Below, piece after piece: positions 10,003-17,741 of a stretch of 64,000 nucleotides of DNA (position 1 is the stretch's first letter; each line of letters starts with the position of its first letter). The translations under genes and the position numbers were made by a program. The notes below the pieces were generated by a model. The model did no database searches and was not told the origin of the DNA. It worked only from the letters and a program-made list of their open reading frames with translations. The DNA comes from Paenibacillus aurantius (GTDB lineage: Bacteria > Bacillota > Bacilli > Paenibacillales > NBRC-103111), in assembly GCF_032268605.1 (NCBI RefSeq), contig NZ_CP130318.1, positions 3,973,913 through 4,037,912 of the forward strand, written 5' to 3'.

Positions 10003-10019
10003 TGTTAGTTAATATTACA
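10003..10019. promoter_or_regulatory. GlnR/TnrA-type operator 1 (ure side)
   Basis: TGTTAGTTAATATTACA matches the GlnR/TnrA core TGTNA-N7-TNACA at every fixed position. It lies about 23-39 bases downstream of the predicted ure transcription start, a position expected to block elongation when the repressor is bound. Confidence 0.8.
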
Positions 10020-10048
10020 CAAACAACGAAATAGAAAGCTTGAAACTG

Positions 10049-10077
10049 ATTATAGAGCCACAAAGTTCACTTGTAAA
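10049..10077 (-). promoter_or_regulatory. Predicted housekeeping promoter of the ure operon
   Basis: On the minus strand TTTACA (10077-10072) and a perfect TATAAT (10054-10049) are separated by 17 bases. It reads toward ureA, with transcription expected to start near 10042. Confidence 0.7.
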
Positions 10078-10138
10078 TCCTTCACAGTATATTTTTTTAC
10101 ACGAAAACCTCTAAAATAGCTGATCCACTATATTTTTA

Positions 10139-10155
10139 TGTCATGTATATTGACA
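10139..10155. promoter_or_regulatory. GlnR/TnrA-type operator 2 (urt side)
   Basis: TGTCATGTATATTGACA matches the core TGTNA-N7-TNACA perfectly, though the central bases fit the extended consensus less well than operator 1. Its right end contains the TTGACA that I read as the urtA -35 box, so binding would occlude the promoter. Confidence 0.7.
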
Positions 10156-10179
10156 TTAAATCGATCACTCGCTTAAGAT
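10150..10179 (+). promoter_or_regulatory. Predicted promoter of the urt operon
   Basis: TTGACA (10150-10155) and TAAGAT (10174-10179) are separated by 18 bases and read toward urtA. The -10 box matches only 4 of 6 positions, so this is a weak prediction. Confidence 0.45.
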
Positions 10180-10219
10180 CGAAGGGGAAACGGAAAATAA
10201 TCACAAAGGGAGTGGTTGG

Positions 10220-11494
10220 ATGAGAAACCAAAAAGGAATGCGTGTTATGCTGGCGGCCTGCCTGTCTCTTACCGCTCTTATGGCTGGATGCGGAGCCCAA
10301 ACGGCTGGTCCTTCGGAATCGCCGGCATCCGCAGCCGCCGCCTCACCGTCCGGGACATCGGCGGGAGGAAAGGAGGACGCGGTTCCCGTGGGCATTTTGC
10401 ATTCGCTGACCGGAACCATGTCCATCAGCGAGGTATCGGTTAAGGATGCGGAAATGATGGCCATTGAAGAGATCAATAAGGCCGGAGGGGTTCTCGGCAA
10501 GCAGCTGAAGCCGATCGTGGAGGATGGGGCATCGGACTGGCCGACCTTCGCGGAGAAGACGAAGAAGCTCCTTCAGAAGGATAAGGCGGCGGTTATCTTT
10601 GGCGGATGGACGTCATCAAGCCGCAAGGCCGTTCTCCCCGTCGTAGAGCAGAACAAAGGGCTCTTCTTCTATCCCGTGCAGTACGAAGGCTTGGAATCCT
10701 CTCCCTACATATTCTATACGGGGGCCACGACGAACCAGCAGATCGTGCCGGCCGTCACCTGGCTGCTTCAGAACAAAGGCAAGAAGTTCTTCCTTCTCGG
10801 TTCCGACTATGTCTTTCCCCGTACCGCCAACAAAATCATCAAGGAACAGCTCAAAGCCGAGGGCGGCCAGCTGATCGCGGAAGAATACACTCCGCTCGGT
10901 CATACCGACTACAACACCATCATCAGCAAGATTAAAAAAGATAAACCTGACGTCATCTTCAATACGCTGAACGGGGACAGCAACGTGGCTTTCTTCAAGC
11001 AGCTTAAGGATGCGGGCATCTCCTCCAAGGACTTGACCACCCTGTCCGTCAGCATCGCCGAGGAAGAGATCCGGGGAATCGGGGCGTCCGTCCTGGAAGG
11101 CCATTACGCAGCCTGGAACTATTTCCAGACGACCGACACGCCGGAGAACAAGAAGTTCGTCGAGGCCTACAAAGCCAAATACGGCAAGGACCGGGTAACC
11201 GACGATCCGATTGAAGCGGGTTATTTCGGCGTCTACCTCTGGGCCGAGGCGGTTAAGAAGGCCGGCTCCTTCGAGGTCGAGAAGGTAAAAGCGGCCGCTA
11301 AGGAATTGGAATTCCAGGCGCCTGGCGGGAAAGTCAAGATCGACGGGGAGAACCAGCACGTCTACAAGACCGTGCGCATCGGACAGGTGCAGGCGGACGG
11401 CCAGTTCAAGGAAGTGTGGAACTCCGGCCAGCCGGTTAAGCCCGACCCCTTCCTCAAAACCTATCCTTGGGGAAGCGAAGTAACGAAAAAGTAA
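10220..11494 (+). CDS. urtA: Urea ABC transporter substrate-binding lipoprotein UrtA
   Basis: The 424-residue protein has a signal peptide and lipobox (ALMAGCGAQ, Cys near residue 24) and then the UrtA-type periplasmic-binding fold: [57 protein letters not shown] and [12 protein letters not shown]. These match the short-chain amide/urea branch of the branched-chain amino acid binding family. AAGGGAG precedes the ATG. It opens the urtABCDE operon divergently from ureABCFGD, so captured urea feeds directly into urease. Confidence 0.94.
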   Translation: MRNQKGMRVMLAACLSLTALMAGCGAQTAGPSESPASAAAASPSGTSAGGKEDAVPVGILHSLTGTMSISEVSVKDAEMMAIEEINKAGGVLGKQLKPIVEDGASDWPTFAEKTKKLLQKDKAAVIFGGWTSSSRKAVLPVVEQNKGLFFYPVQYEGLESSPYIFYTGATTNQQIVPAVTWLLQNKGKKFFLLGSDYVFPRTANKIIKEQLKAEGGQLIAEEYTPLGHTDYNTIISKIKKDKPDVIFNTLNGDSNVAFFKQLKDAGISSKDLTTLSVSIAEEEIRGIGASVLEGHYAAWNYFQTTDTPENKKFVEAYKAKYGKDRVTDDPIEAGYFGVYLWAEAVKKAGSFEVEKVKAAAKELEFQAPGGKVKIDGENQHVYKTVRIGQVQADGQFKEVWNSGQPVKPDPFLKTYPWGSEVTKK

Positions 11495-11527
11495 GAGCAC
11501 CGGACGCTCCGTTGCCGGAAGCTTCAC

Positions 11528-11551
11528 GGGACTGCTCTTTCGGGCAGTCCC
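11528..11551 (+). terminator. Hairpin between urtA and urtB
   Basis: GGGACTGC (11528-11535) pairs with GCAGTCCC (11544-11551) around an 8-base loop. There is no T tract, so it is more likely an mRNA-stabilising or attenuating hairpin that favours urtA than a full terminator. Confidence 0.5.
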
Positions 11552-11584
11552 CTAATTCCTTAGGTACCTCTGGAGGTGAACCCG

Positions 11585-12490
11585 ATGGCTCTGCTGCTCC
11601 TGCAGCTTTTCAACGGAATCAGCTTAAGCTCCATCCTGCTTCTGATCGGGCTTGGACTCGCCATCACCTTCGGCCTGATGAATGTCATCAACATGGCCCA
11701 CGGCGAATTCATCATGATCGGAGCTTATATGGCCTATACCATCCAGCAGCTGTTTCAGAAGCTGCTCCCGGCATCCGCCTTCGGGTGGTACTTCATCCTG
11801 TCGCTTGGAGCCGCGTTCGCCGCCGCCTTTGCGGTCGGATGGCTGCTCGAAATCACGCTTATCCGTCACTTGTACGGGCGGCCTCTCGACAGCCTGCTCG
11901 CCACCTGGGGGGTAAGCCTCGTCCTGCAGCAGCTGGCGAGACAGCTGTTCGGAGCCCCTAACGTGGCGGTGAAAGCCCCCGAATGGCTGGAGGGCGGGCT
12001 GGTCCTGAGCGCGGACCTTATCCTGCCTTACAAAAGGCTGTTCATTCTCGCCCTCGCCCTCGTCTGTCTCGCCGTCATCTATTTCTATCAATATCACACG
12101 CGGGGAGGCCGGCGCATGCAGGCCGTCATGCAGAATCGTCCGATGGCTTCGAGCCTCGGCATCTCCACCCGGCGTGTCGATGCGCAGGCCTTCGCCTTCG
12201 GTTCCGGCATGGCGGGCATCGCCGGATGCGCCCTGACGCTCGTCGGCCCGATCGGCCCCACGATCGGCACGTACTACATCGTCGATGCGTTCATGGTGGT
12301 CGTGCTCGGCGGCATCGGCAAGCTGATCGGCACCGTGGCCGGTGCCCTTGGCATCGGCGTGCTCAACACCGCCTTCGAGTACACCACAAGCGCTACGCTC
12401 GGCAAAGTCATTGTCTTCAGCCTGATCATCGCCTTCCTTCAGTGGAGACCGTCCGGTTTCGTCTCCTGGAAGGCGCGGGCGCTGGATTAA
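11585..12490 (+). CDS. urtB: Urea ABC transporter permease UrtB
   Basis: The 301-residue LivH-type permease contains the GLGLAITFGLMNVINMAHGEF motif region typical of UrtB and about eight hydrophobic membrane segments. The later GGIGKLIGTVAGALGIGVLN loop is the part expected to contact the ATPase. I start at ATG 11585 because GGAGG (11572-11576) is 8 bases upstream; a GTG at 11576 overlaps that site. It is the second gene of the urea importer. Confidence 0.93.
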   Translation: MALLLLQLFNGISLSSILLLIGLGLAITFGLMNVINMAHGEFIMIGAYMAYTIQQLFQKLLPASAFGWYFILSLGAAFAAAFAVGWLLEITLIRHLYGRPLDSLLATWGVSLVLQQLARQLFGAPNVAVKAPEWLEGGLVLSADLILPYKRLFILALALVCLAVIYFYQYHTRGGRRMQAVMQNRPMASSLGISTRRVDAQAFAFGSGMAGIAGCALTLVGPIGPTIGTYYIVDAFMVVVLGGIGKLIGTVAGALGIGVLNTAFEYTTSATLGKVIVFSLIIAFLQWRPSGFVSWKARALD

Positions 12491-12552
12491 CCGCCGAACG
12501 AGCCCATTCCCGCCGCCTTGGTTCCCGGCGGCCGTTAGGAGGGATTCACCCT

Positions 12553-13731
12553 ATGATCCAATCGTTTCGTCCTTCCCTGAGCCTTAACCGGAAGCTCCTG
12601 CTCTCTCTGCTGCTTCTTGCCGCGATGCTGGCGGCTCCGATGGTCCTGTCCGAATTCCGCCTTTCCCTGCTTGGTAAATTTCTGGCTTACGCGGTTCTCG
12701 CGGTCGGCCTGGATCTCATCTGGGGCTATACCGGCATCCTTAGTCTCGGTCACGGAGTCTATTTCGGACTAGGGGCTTACTGCATGGCCATGCATCTCAA
12801 GCTGGCGGCCGCCCCCGGCGAGCTTCCGGATTTCATGTCCTGGAGCGGCGTGGAAAAACTTCCCTGGTTCTGGGTTCCCTTCGAATCCGCCGGCTTTGCC
12901 TTTGCGGCAGCTATCCTGCTGCCGGTGGCCGTCGCCGCCGTTCTGGGCTATCTGACCTTCCGCAACCGGATCAAGGGAACGTTCTTCTCCATTCTGTCGC
13001 AAGCCTTGGTCGTGATCACCGTCACGCTGTTTGTCGGCCAGCAGGGCTACACCGGCGGCACCAACGGCTTGACCAGCTTCAATACGTTTCTGGGCATGCC
13101 CGTTGGCGACGCCTCCTCCAAGCGAATCTTCTACTATGTCACCGTGGCCGCCGTTGTCGCGACCTTGCTGATCAGCCGGTGGCTGGTAAACAGCCGGTTC
13201 GGCAAAATTCTGGTCGCCATCCGCGACGGGGAGAACCGGGTCCGGTTTATCGGCTACAATCCCGTTGTTTACAAGGTCTTCATCTACAGCTTCTCGGCCG
13301 CTCTCGCCGGAATAGCCGGGGTTTTGTTCGTCCTGCAGGAAGGGATCATCTCCCCGGCCCAGATGGGCATCGTCCCCTCGATCGAGATGGTCCTTTGGGT
13401 GGCCATAGGAGGAAGAGGGACGGTTATCGGGGCCCTGATCGGAGCCGTTCTCACCAACGCCGCCAAAACGACCTTCAGCGAGGCCTATCCCGAATGGTGG
13501 CCGATCATCCTTGGAGCCATGTTCATCCTTGTCGTGCTCTTCCTGCCCAAAGGCATCGTCGGCACCCTAAGGGATAAGTTCGCCAGAGGCGAGCCCGGTT
13601 TAGCCGGGTCCGCTCCCGAGCCCGTGGGCAGGGGAGCGGGCCATCCGGCAGCCGGAACGCCGGTAGCGGCCTCGTCAGGTGCCGCCATGGGAAAAGCCGC
13701 AGCGGCCTCTCCGAAAAGGAACGGACTCTAG
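12553..13731 (+). CDS. urtC: Urea ABC transporter permease UrtC
   Basis: The 392-residue LivM-type permease has the family segment GLDLIWGYTGILSLGHGVYFGLGAY near residue 55 and YTGGTNGLTSF and FSAALAGIAGVLFVLQEGI further on. A polar Ala/Gly/Pro-rich tail of about 40 residues follows the last membrane helix. The open frame runs back to 11983 inside urtB, but the start is ATG 12553 behind TAGGAGGG. A GCCGCC/GGCGGC hairpin (12512-12532) sits in the urtB-urtC gap. Confidence 0.93.
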   Translation: MIQSFRPSLSLNRKLLLSLLLLAAMLAAPMVLSEFRLSLLGKFLAYAVLAVGLDLIWGYTGILSLGHGVYFGLGAYCMAMHLKLAAAPGELPDFMSWSGVEKLPWFWVPFESAGFAFAAAILLPVAVAAVLGYLTFRNRIKGTFFSILSQALVVITVTLFVGQQGYTGGTNGLTSFNTFLGMPVGDASSKRIFYYVTVAAVVATLLISRWLVNSRFGKILVAIRDGENRVRFIGYNPVVYKVFIYSFSAALAGIAGVLFVLQEGIISPAQMGIVPSIEMVLWVAIGGRGTVIGALIGAVLTNAAKTTFSEAYPEWWPIILGAMFILVVLFLPKGIVGTLRDKFARGEPGLAGSAPEPVGRGAGHPAAGTPVAASSGAAMGKAAAASPKRNGL

Positions 13732-13781
13732 TGCCTAATCCGCAAATGAAGTTAAGATTTTCAAGGGGGGGCTGATCCACA

Positions 13782-14567
13782 ATGAATGAACCGTCACCAA
13801 GCCTGGCCGCTGAAGGAGAACTTATCCGAGTGGAGGATGTGGAGGTTGCCTTCGACGGCTTTAAAGCCCTCCGGGGCCTCTCCTTCACCTTGATGCCCGC
13901 GGAGCTCCGCTTTCTCATCGGTCCGAACGGAGCGGGCAAAACGACCCTGCTGGACGTTCTGTGCGGCAAGGTTAAGCCTACCCGCGGTACGGTCCGCTAC
14001 CAGGGCCATATCGATTTGACCAGACAGCAGGAGCATCAGATTGTCCAGCTGGGCATCGGCCGCAAGTTTCAGGCTCCCTCTATCTTCTCCACCTTGACGG
14101 TGGAAGAGAATCTGCTGCTCTCCATGCGGCAGCGGCGGGGCCTGCTCAGCTCCCTCACCGCCCGGACGACTTCCGCCCAGCGCAGCAAAATGCGGGAGCA
14201 TCTGGAGCTCATCGGGCTTGCCGGCAAAGCCCTTCATAAAGCGGGTTCCCTCTCCCATGGAGAAAAGCAGTGGCTGGAAATCGGGATGCTCCTCATTCAG
14301 GAGCCCGAGCTGCTGCTCCTTGACGAACCCGCTGCCGGCATGACGGACAGCGAAACGGAGAAGACCGGAGAACTGCTGCACAAAATCAACGACCGCCAAA
14401 CGGTCCTTGTCGTGGTGCACGACATGGAGTTCGTCCGCAGGTTCGCCAAAACCGTGACGGTGATGCATGAGGGTTCCGTCCTCTGTGAAGGAACCATGGA
14501 TGAAATTCAGGCCGACGACAAAGTGGCGGAGGTCTATTTGGGCCGAAGGGGGGAACGGGATGCTTAG
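13782..14567 (+). CDS. urtD: Urea ABC transporter ATP-binding protein UrtD
   Basis: The 261-residue ATPase has Walker A GPNGAGKTTLLD, the signature LSHGEKQWLEIGM and Walker B LLLLDEPAAGMTDSE. The 'LSHGEKQWLEIGM' form of the signature is characteristic of UrtD/LivG proteins. It is one of two ATPases that drive the UrtBC permease. A GGGGGGCTGATCC region precedes the ATG. Confidence 0.94.
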   Translation: MNEPSPSLAAEGELIRVEDVEVAFDGFKALRGLSFTLMPAELRFLIGPNGAGKTTLLDVLCGKVKPTRGTVRYQGHIDLTRQQEHQIVQLGIGRKFQAPSIFSTLTVEENLLLSMRQRRGLLSSLTARTTSAQRSKMREHLELIGLAGKALHKAGSLSHGEKQWLEIGMLLIQEPELLLLDEPAAGMTDSETEKTGELLHKINDRQTVLVVVHDMEFVRRFAKTVTVMHEGSVLCEGTMDEIQADDKVAEVYLGRRGERDA

Positions 14568-15255
14568 CATGCAGGGAGTGGAATCCGGGTACGGGGAAAG
14601 CATGGTGCTGCGGGGAATCCGGCTGCGGGTGGAGCCGGGACAGGTCGTCTGTTTGATGGGCCGCAACGGAGTCGGTAAAACCACCCTGCTCAAAACCATC
14701 ATGGGCCTTATTCGGCCCAAGCGGGGGGAGATCCGGTTCGGGGAGCAGGACATGACCGCGGCACAAACCGAAAAGAGGGCGAGGCTCGGCATTGGCTACG
14801 TCCCGCAGGGAAGGGAAATCTTTCCCCGGCTGACGGTGAAGGAAAATCTGCTCCTAGGCCTGGAGGCCTCCCGCACCCGCCAAGACGGAATTCCCGACTC
14901 CATTTATGAGCAGTTCCCGGTCCTTCACGAAATGGCCGACCGCAAAGGCGGGGACCTGAGCGGCGGCCAGCAGCAGCAGCTCGCCATCGCCCGGGCCCTT
15001 GTCTCCCGGCCCAAGCTGCTTCTGCTCGACGAGCCTATGGAAGGCATTCAGCCCTCCGTCGTCCTGCAGATTGAGCGGGTCATCGAGTCGATCAAGGCCG
15101 AGCGAAGTCTTTCCGTTCTCCTCGTCGAGCAAAGCCTGAGCTTTGCGGCGGGCATCGCGGATTATTGCTACGTCCTGGATAAAGGAGCCGTCGCGGCAGA
15201 GGGCCCTCCCTCCGAGCTCGGGGAGGAGCTGCTCCGTAAGCATTTGGCCGTTTGA
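14560..15255 (+). CDS. urtE: Urea ABC transporter ATP-binding protein UrtE
   Basis: The 231-residue ATPase has Walker A GRNGVGKTTLLK, Q-loop GYVPQGREIFPRLTVKENLL, signature LSGGQQQQLAIARAL and Walker B LLLLDEPMEGIQPS. The DEPMEGIQPS run is characteristic of UrtE. The ATG at 14560 overlaps the urtD end by 8 bases. The longer open frame from 14467 would overlap urtD by 100 bases and exceed family length. Confidence 0.94.
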   Translation: MLSMQGVESGYGESMVLRGIRLRVEPGQVVCLMGRNGVGKTTLLKTIMGLIRPKRGEIRFGEQDMTAAQTEKRARLGIGYVPQGREIFPRLTVKENLLLGLEASRTRQDGIPDSIYEQFPVLHEMADRKGGDLSGGQQQQLAIARALVSRPKLLLLDEPMEGIQPSVVLQIERVIESIKAERSLSVLLVEQSLSFAAGIADYCYVLDKGAVAAEGPPSELGEELLRKHLAV

Positions 15256-15325
15256 CACTGCGGCCTGCCGGTTCCTCCCCGCTCCTTCCCTCTTGGAGCC
15301 CCGCTATTCCTCCTTCTTCCAAACA

Positions 15326-15353
15326 AAAGACGCCGTCCTCACGCGGCGTCTTT
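15326..15353. terminator. Bidirectional terminator between urtE and fabF
   Basis: AAAGACGCCG (15326-15335) and CGGCGTCTTT (15344-15353) form a perfect 10-bp stem with an 8-base loop between two convergent genes. A weak T-rich tail follows on each strand. Confidence 0.85.
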
Positions 15354-15413
15354 CGTTCCTTATTTGGATCCAGCGGGCTTCTCTCTTACAGCACGGTCCC
15401 CGTTACGATTATC

Positions 15414-16661
15414 TTACTCCCGGAAAGCCTTCAGCGCGATGACCGCATTGTGCCCGCCGAACCCGAAGGAATTGGATATCCCGAACCGAAGCGGATGGTC
15501 CCCGCTATCCCTTGCTTTCCCGGGAACATAATCCAAATCGCATTCCGGGTCCTCATTCTCCAGGTTGATCGTAGGAGGAATGAGGCTATCCTGCAGCGTC
15601 TTCACCAGGGCAATGGCCTCCACGGCGCTCGAGGCCCCGAGCAGGTGGCCCGTCATGGACTTGTTCGCCGTCACCGGGATCCGGTATGCCTCTTTACCGA
15701 AGAGCTTCTTGATCGCCATCGTTTCCGACCGGTCCCCGATTTCTGTGCCGGTGGCATGAGCGCTGATCACGTCGACGTCCTGCGGGGAGAGGCCTGCCTC
15801 CCCGAGAGCCTGCTTCATCGCTTGGTAAGCCCCCGCTCCTTCCGGATGGGTTGCTACCATATGGTAGGCGTCCGAGCTCGCGCCGTAGCCGATGACCTCC
15901 GCATAGGGCCGCGCTCCCCGGCGCCGGGCATGGGTCAGCGATTCCAGAAGGAGCACGCCGGCTCCCTCTGCCATGACGAAGCCGTCCCGCCCGGCATCGA
16001 ACGGCCGGCTGGCCCGCTGCGGCTCCTCATTGCGGGTGGACAAGGCCGCCGCATTGCCGAAGCCGGCAAGGGCGATTTCGGTAACGGCGGCCTCCGCCCC
16101 TCCTGCGGCAACGGCGTCCAAGGCTCCCGCCCGGATCAGCCGGTAAGCTTCGCCGATGGAGGTGTTCCCGATGGAACAGGCCGTAACCGGGGAGAGGGAC
16201 GGTCCCTTTGCCCCCCACTTCATGCTGATCATGGCGGCGGCCATATTGGAGATCATCATGGGCACGAGCAGCGGGCTGACCCGCTCGGGTCCCCTCTCAC
16301 GGAGTATGCCGTCCTGATCCACCAGCGTTTGCAGTCCTCCCACTCCCGAGCCGACAAAGACGCCGAGCCGTTCCCGGTCCATCGCCCCCAGATCGATCCC
16401 CGAATCCTCGCGTGCCTGCTCGGCTGCCGCCAGAGCGAATTGGCAGAAGCGGTCCATTCGCCGGGCTTCCTTACGGCTAAATAACCCTTCCCCGTCGAAA
16501 TTCCGTACCAGGCCGGCTATTTTCGTTTTGTGCCTCGAGACATCAAAGGTATCGATCCTCGTGACCCCCGACTCCCCGCGAACCAGCTTCCTCCAATACT
16601 CCTCCACAGTATGGCCTAGCGGAGAAATCACACCCATTCCCGTAATGACGACTCGTTCCAT
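15414..16661 (-). CDS. fabF: 3-oxoacyl-[acyl-carrier-protein] synthase II
   Basis: The 415-residue thiolase-fold condensing enzyme extends acyl-ACP with malonyl-ACP in fatty acid synthesis. The catalytic triad is complete: Cys in SPVTACSIGNTS (near residue 165), His in ISAHATGTEIGD (near 303) and His in NKSMTGHLLGASSAVEA (near 340). The C-terminal SNSFGFGGHNAVI is typical. GGGAGGAAG precedes the ATG. It stands alone, without acpP or other fab genes, and is divergent from an XRE-type regulator. It may be a secondary or stress-regulated copy, or belong to a specialised lipid or polyketide-like pathway. Confidence 0.92.
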   Translation of the reverse strand: MERVVITGMGVISPLGHTVEEYWRKLVRGESGVTRIDTFDVSRHKTKIAGLVRNFDGEGLFSRKEARRMDRFCQFALAAAEQAREDSGIDLGAMDRERLGVFVGSGVGGLQTLVDQDGILRERGPERVSPLLVPMMISNMAAAMISMKWGAKGPSLSPVTACSIGNTSIGEAYRLIRAGALDAVAAGGAEAAVTEIALAGFGNAAALSTRNEEPQRASRPFDAGRDGFVMAEGAGVLLLESLTHARRRGARPYAEVIGYGASSDAYHMVATHPEGAGAYQAMKQALGEAGLSPQDVDVISAHATGTEIGDRSETMAIKKLFGKEAYRIPVTANKSMTGHLLGASSAVEAIALVKTLQDSLIPPTINLENEDPECDLDYVPGKARDSGDHPLRFGISNSFGFGGHNAVIALKAFRE

Positions 16662-16717
16662 GGCTTCTTCCTCCCTTATCTTTCGTAAGAATAATTCTAG
16701 TTTGTCATCCTCTTTAT

Positions 16718-16752
16718 CCTATTACAAGGAATAGGTTATCCTAGTATTAGGA
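16718..16752. promoter_or_regulatory. Two adjacent CCTA/TAGG palindromes, probable operators
   Basis: CCTATT-N6-AATAGG (16718-16735) and TCCTA-N4-TAGGA (16739-16752) lie side by side in the fabF/XRE-regulator divergent region. Both have CCTA...TAGG ends. They are the natural candidates for the binding sites of the adjacent regulator. Confidence 0.55.
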
Positions 16753-16784
16753 ACACCCTGATAACCGGTAATAAGGAGAGTGCC

Positions 16785-17636
16785 TTGCCCATGGATCGCG
16801 AAACGAGACGCCAAGCCCTGTCAGCCTTTTTGAAAGCCAAGCGGGATAAGCTGTCCCCCGAGGAAGCGGGATTCCTTCGGGGGACGCGCAGGCGTACCCC
16901 CGGCCTGCGCCGAGAGGAGGTCGCCCAGCTGGCGGGTGTCAGCCCTACCTGGTACACGTGGCTCGAGCAAGGAAGAGACATCCGGATGTCCCCGGAGGTG
17001 CTGGATTGTATAGCCGTGGCCCTGCGCCTCACCAACGATGAGCGCAAATACTTGCTGTCCCTCGCCCAGGATACAGGACCGGGTGCGGCCGTTCCGAAGG
17101 AGGCTCCCCCGGTGATCGGTCCCTCCCTGCGCAAGATTATGGATGAGCTCCGCTACTGCCCGACTATTTTGACGGACCGGCGGTTTTCCATCCTTAGCTG
17201 GAACGAGGCGGCTTCCCATGTTTTCCTGGACTTTGACCAGATCCCACCCGGGCAGCGCAACATGATCCGTCTGCTTTTTACAAGAAAGGAGCTGCGGCGC
17301 CTGGCTGTTAATTGGGAGCAATTCACGAAGGCCTACCTGTCCATCTTCCGGGCTTATTACGGCCAGTATCTGGAAGACCCGTGGTACGGCCGCTTTCTGG
17401 CGGAGATGAAGGAAACGCATCCCGAATTTGGGCTTCTGTGGGAGCAGAGCGAGGTCCGATCCGCCCCTGAGGTCCTTCTCGAGTTCCGGCATGCCAAGGC
17501 CGGAAAAATGCTGTTTGCCCTGACCTCCCTTCAAGTTCAAGGGGATTCCGATTTGCGTTGCAGCATATACACCCCGGCCCCCGACTCCACGACCGAAGGC
17601 AAGCTTCAGAAGCTGATGGAACGAGTGAATTCGTGA
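16785..17636 (+). CDS. XRE-family regulator with MmyB-like ligand-binding domain
   Basis: The 283-residue protein has an N-terminal XRE helix-turn-helix (TPGLRREEVAQLAGVSPTWY, then WLEQGRDIRMSPEVL, residues 30-85). A C-terminal MmyB-type domain (ILSWNEAASHVFLDF, near residues 140-155) binds a small ligand, thought in this family to be a fatty-acid-like molecule. The TTG at 16785 sits 6 bases after AAGGAG; the ATG at 16791 is 12 bases after it, so either is possible. Its divergence from fabF makes fabF the likely target. Confidence 0.85.
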   Translation: MPMDRETRRQALSAFLKAKRDKLSPEEAGFLRGTRRRTPGLRREEVAQLAGVSPTWYTWLEQGRDIRMSPEVLDCIAVALRLTNDERKYLLSLAQDTGPGAAVPKEAPPVIGPSLRKIMDELRYCPTILTDRRFSILSWNEAASHVFLDFDQIPPGQRNMIRLLFTRKELRRLAVNWEQFTKAYLSIFRAYYGQYLEDPWYGRFLAEMKETHPEFGLLWEQSEVRSAPEVLLEFRHAKAGKMLFALTSLQVQGDSDLRCSIYTPAPDSTTEGKLQKLMERVNS

Positions 17637-17694
17637 GGAGATCGGTCCCTCCGGTGGAGTGACCCGGGTGACCTGTTTTATAAAACGGCAAAGA

Positions 17695-17719
17695 AGCCCT
17701 CACCGTTATGACGAGGGCT
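17695..17719. terminator. Terminator between convergent regulator and chemoreceptor genes
   Basis: AGCCCTC (17695-17701) pairs with GAGGGCT (17713-17719) around an 11-base loop. T-rich flanks are modest on both sides. Confidence 0.7.
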
Positions 17720-17741
17720 CTTCCGTTCTCCGCTGCTTTCC

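Noticed and set aside
9984-10219. Riboswitch in the ure/urt divergent region
   Set aside because: AT-rich sequence and palindromes there are explained by promoters and GlnR-type boxes; no conserved aptamer pattern was seen.
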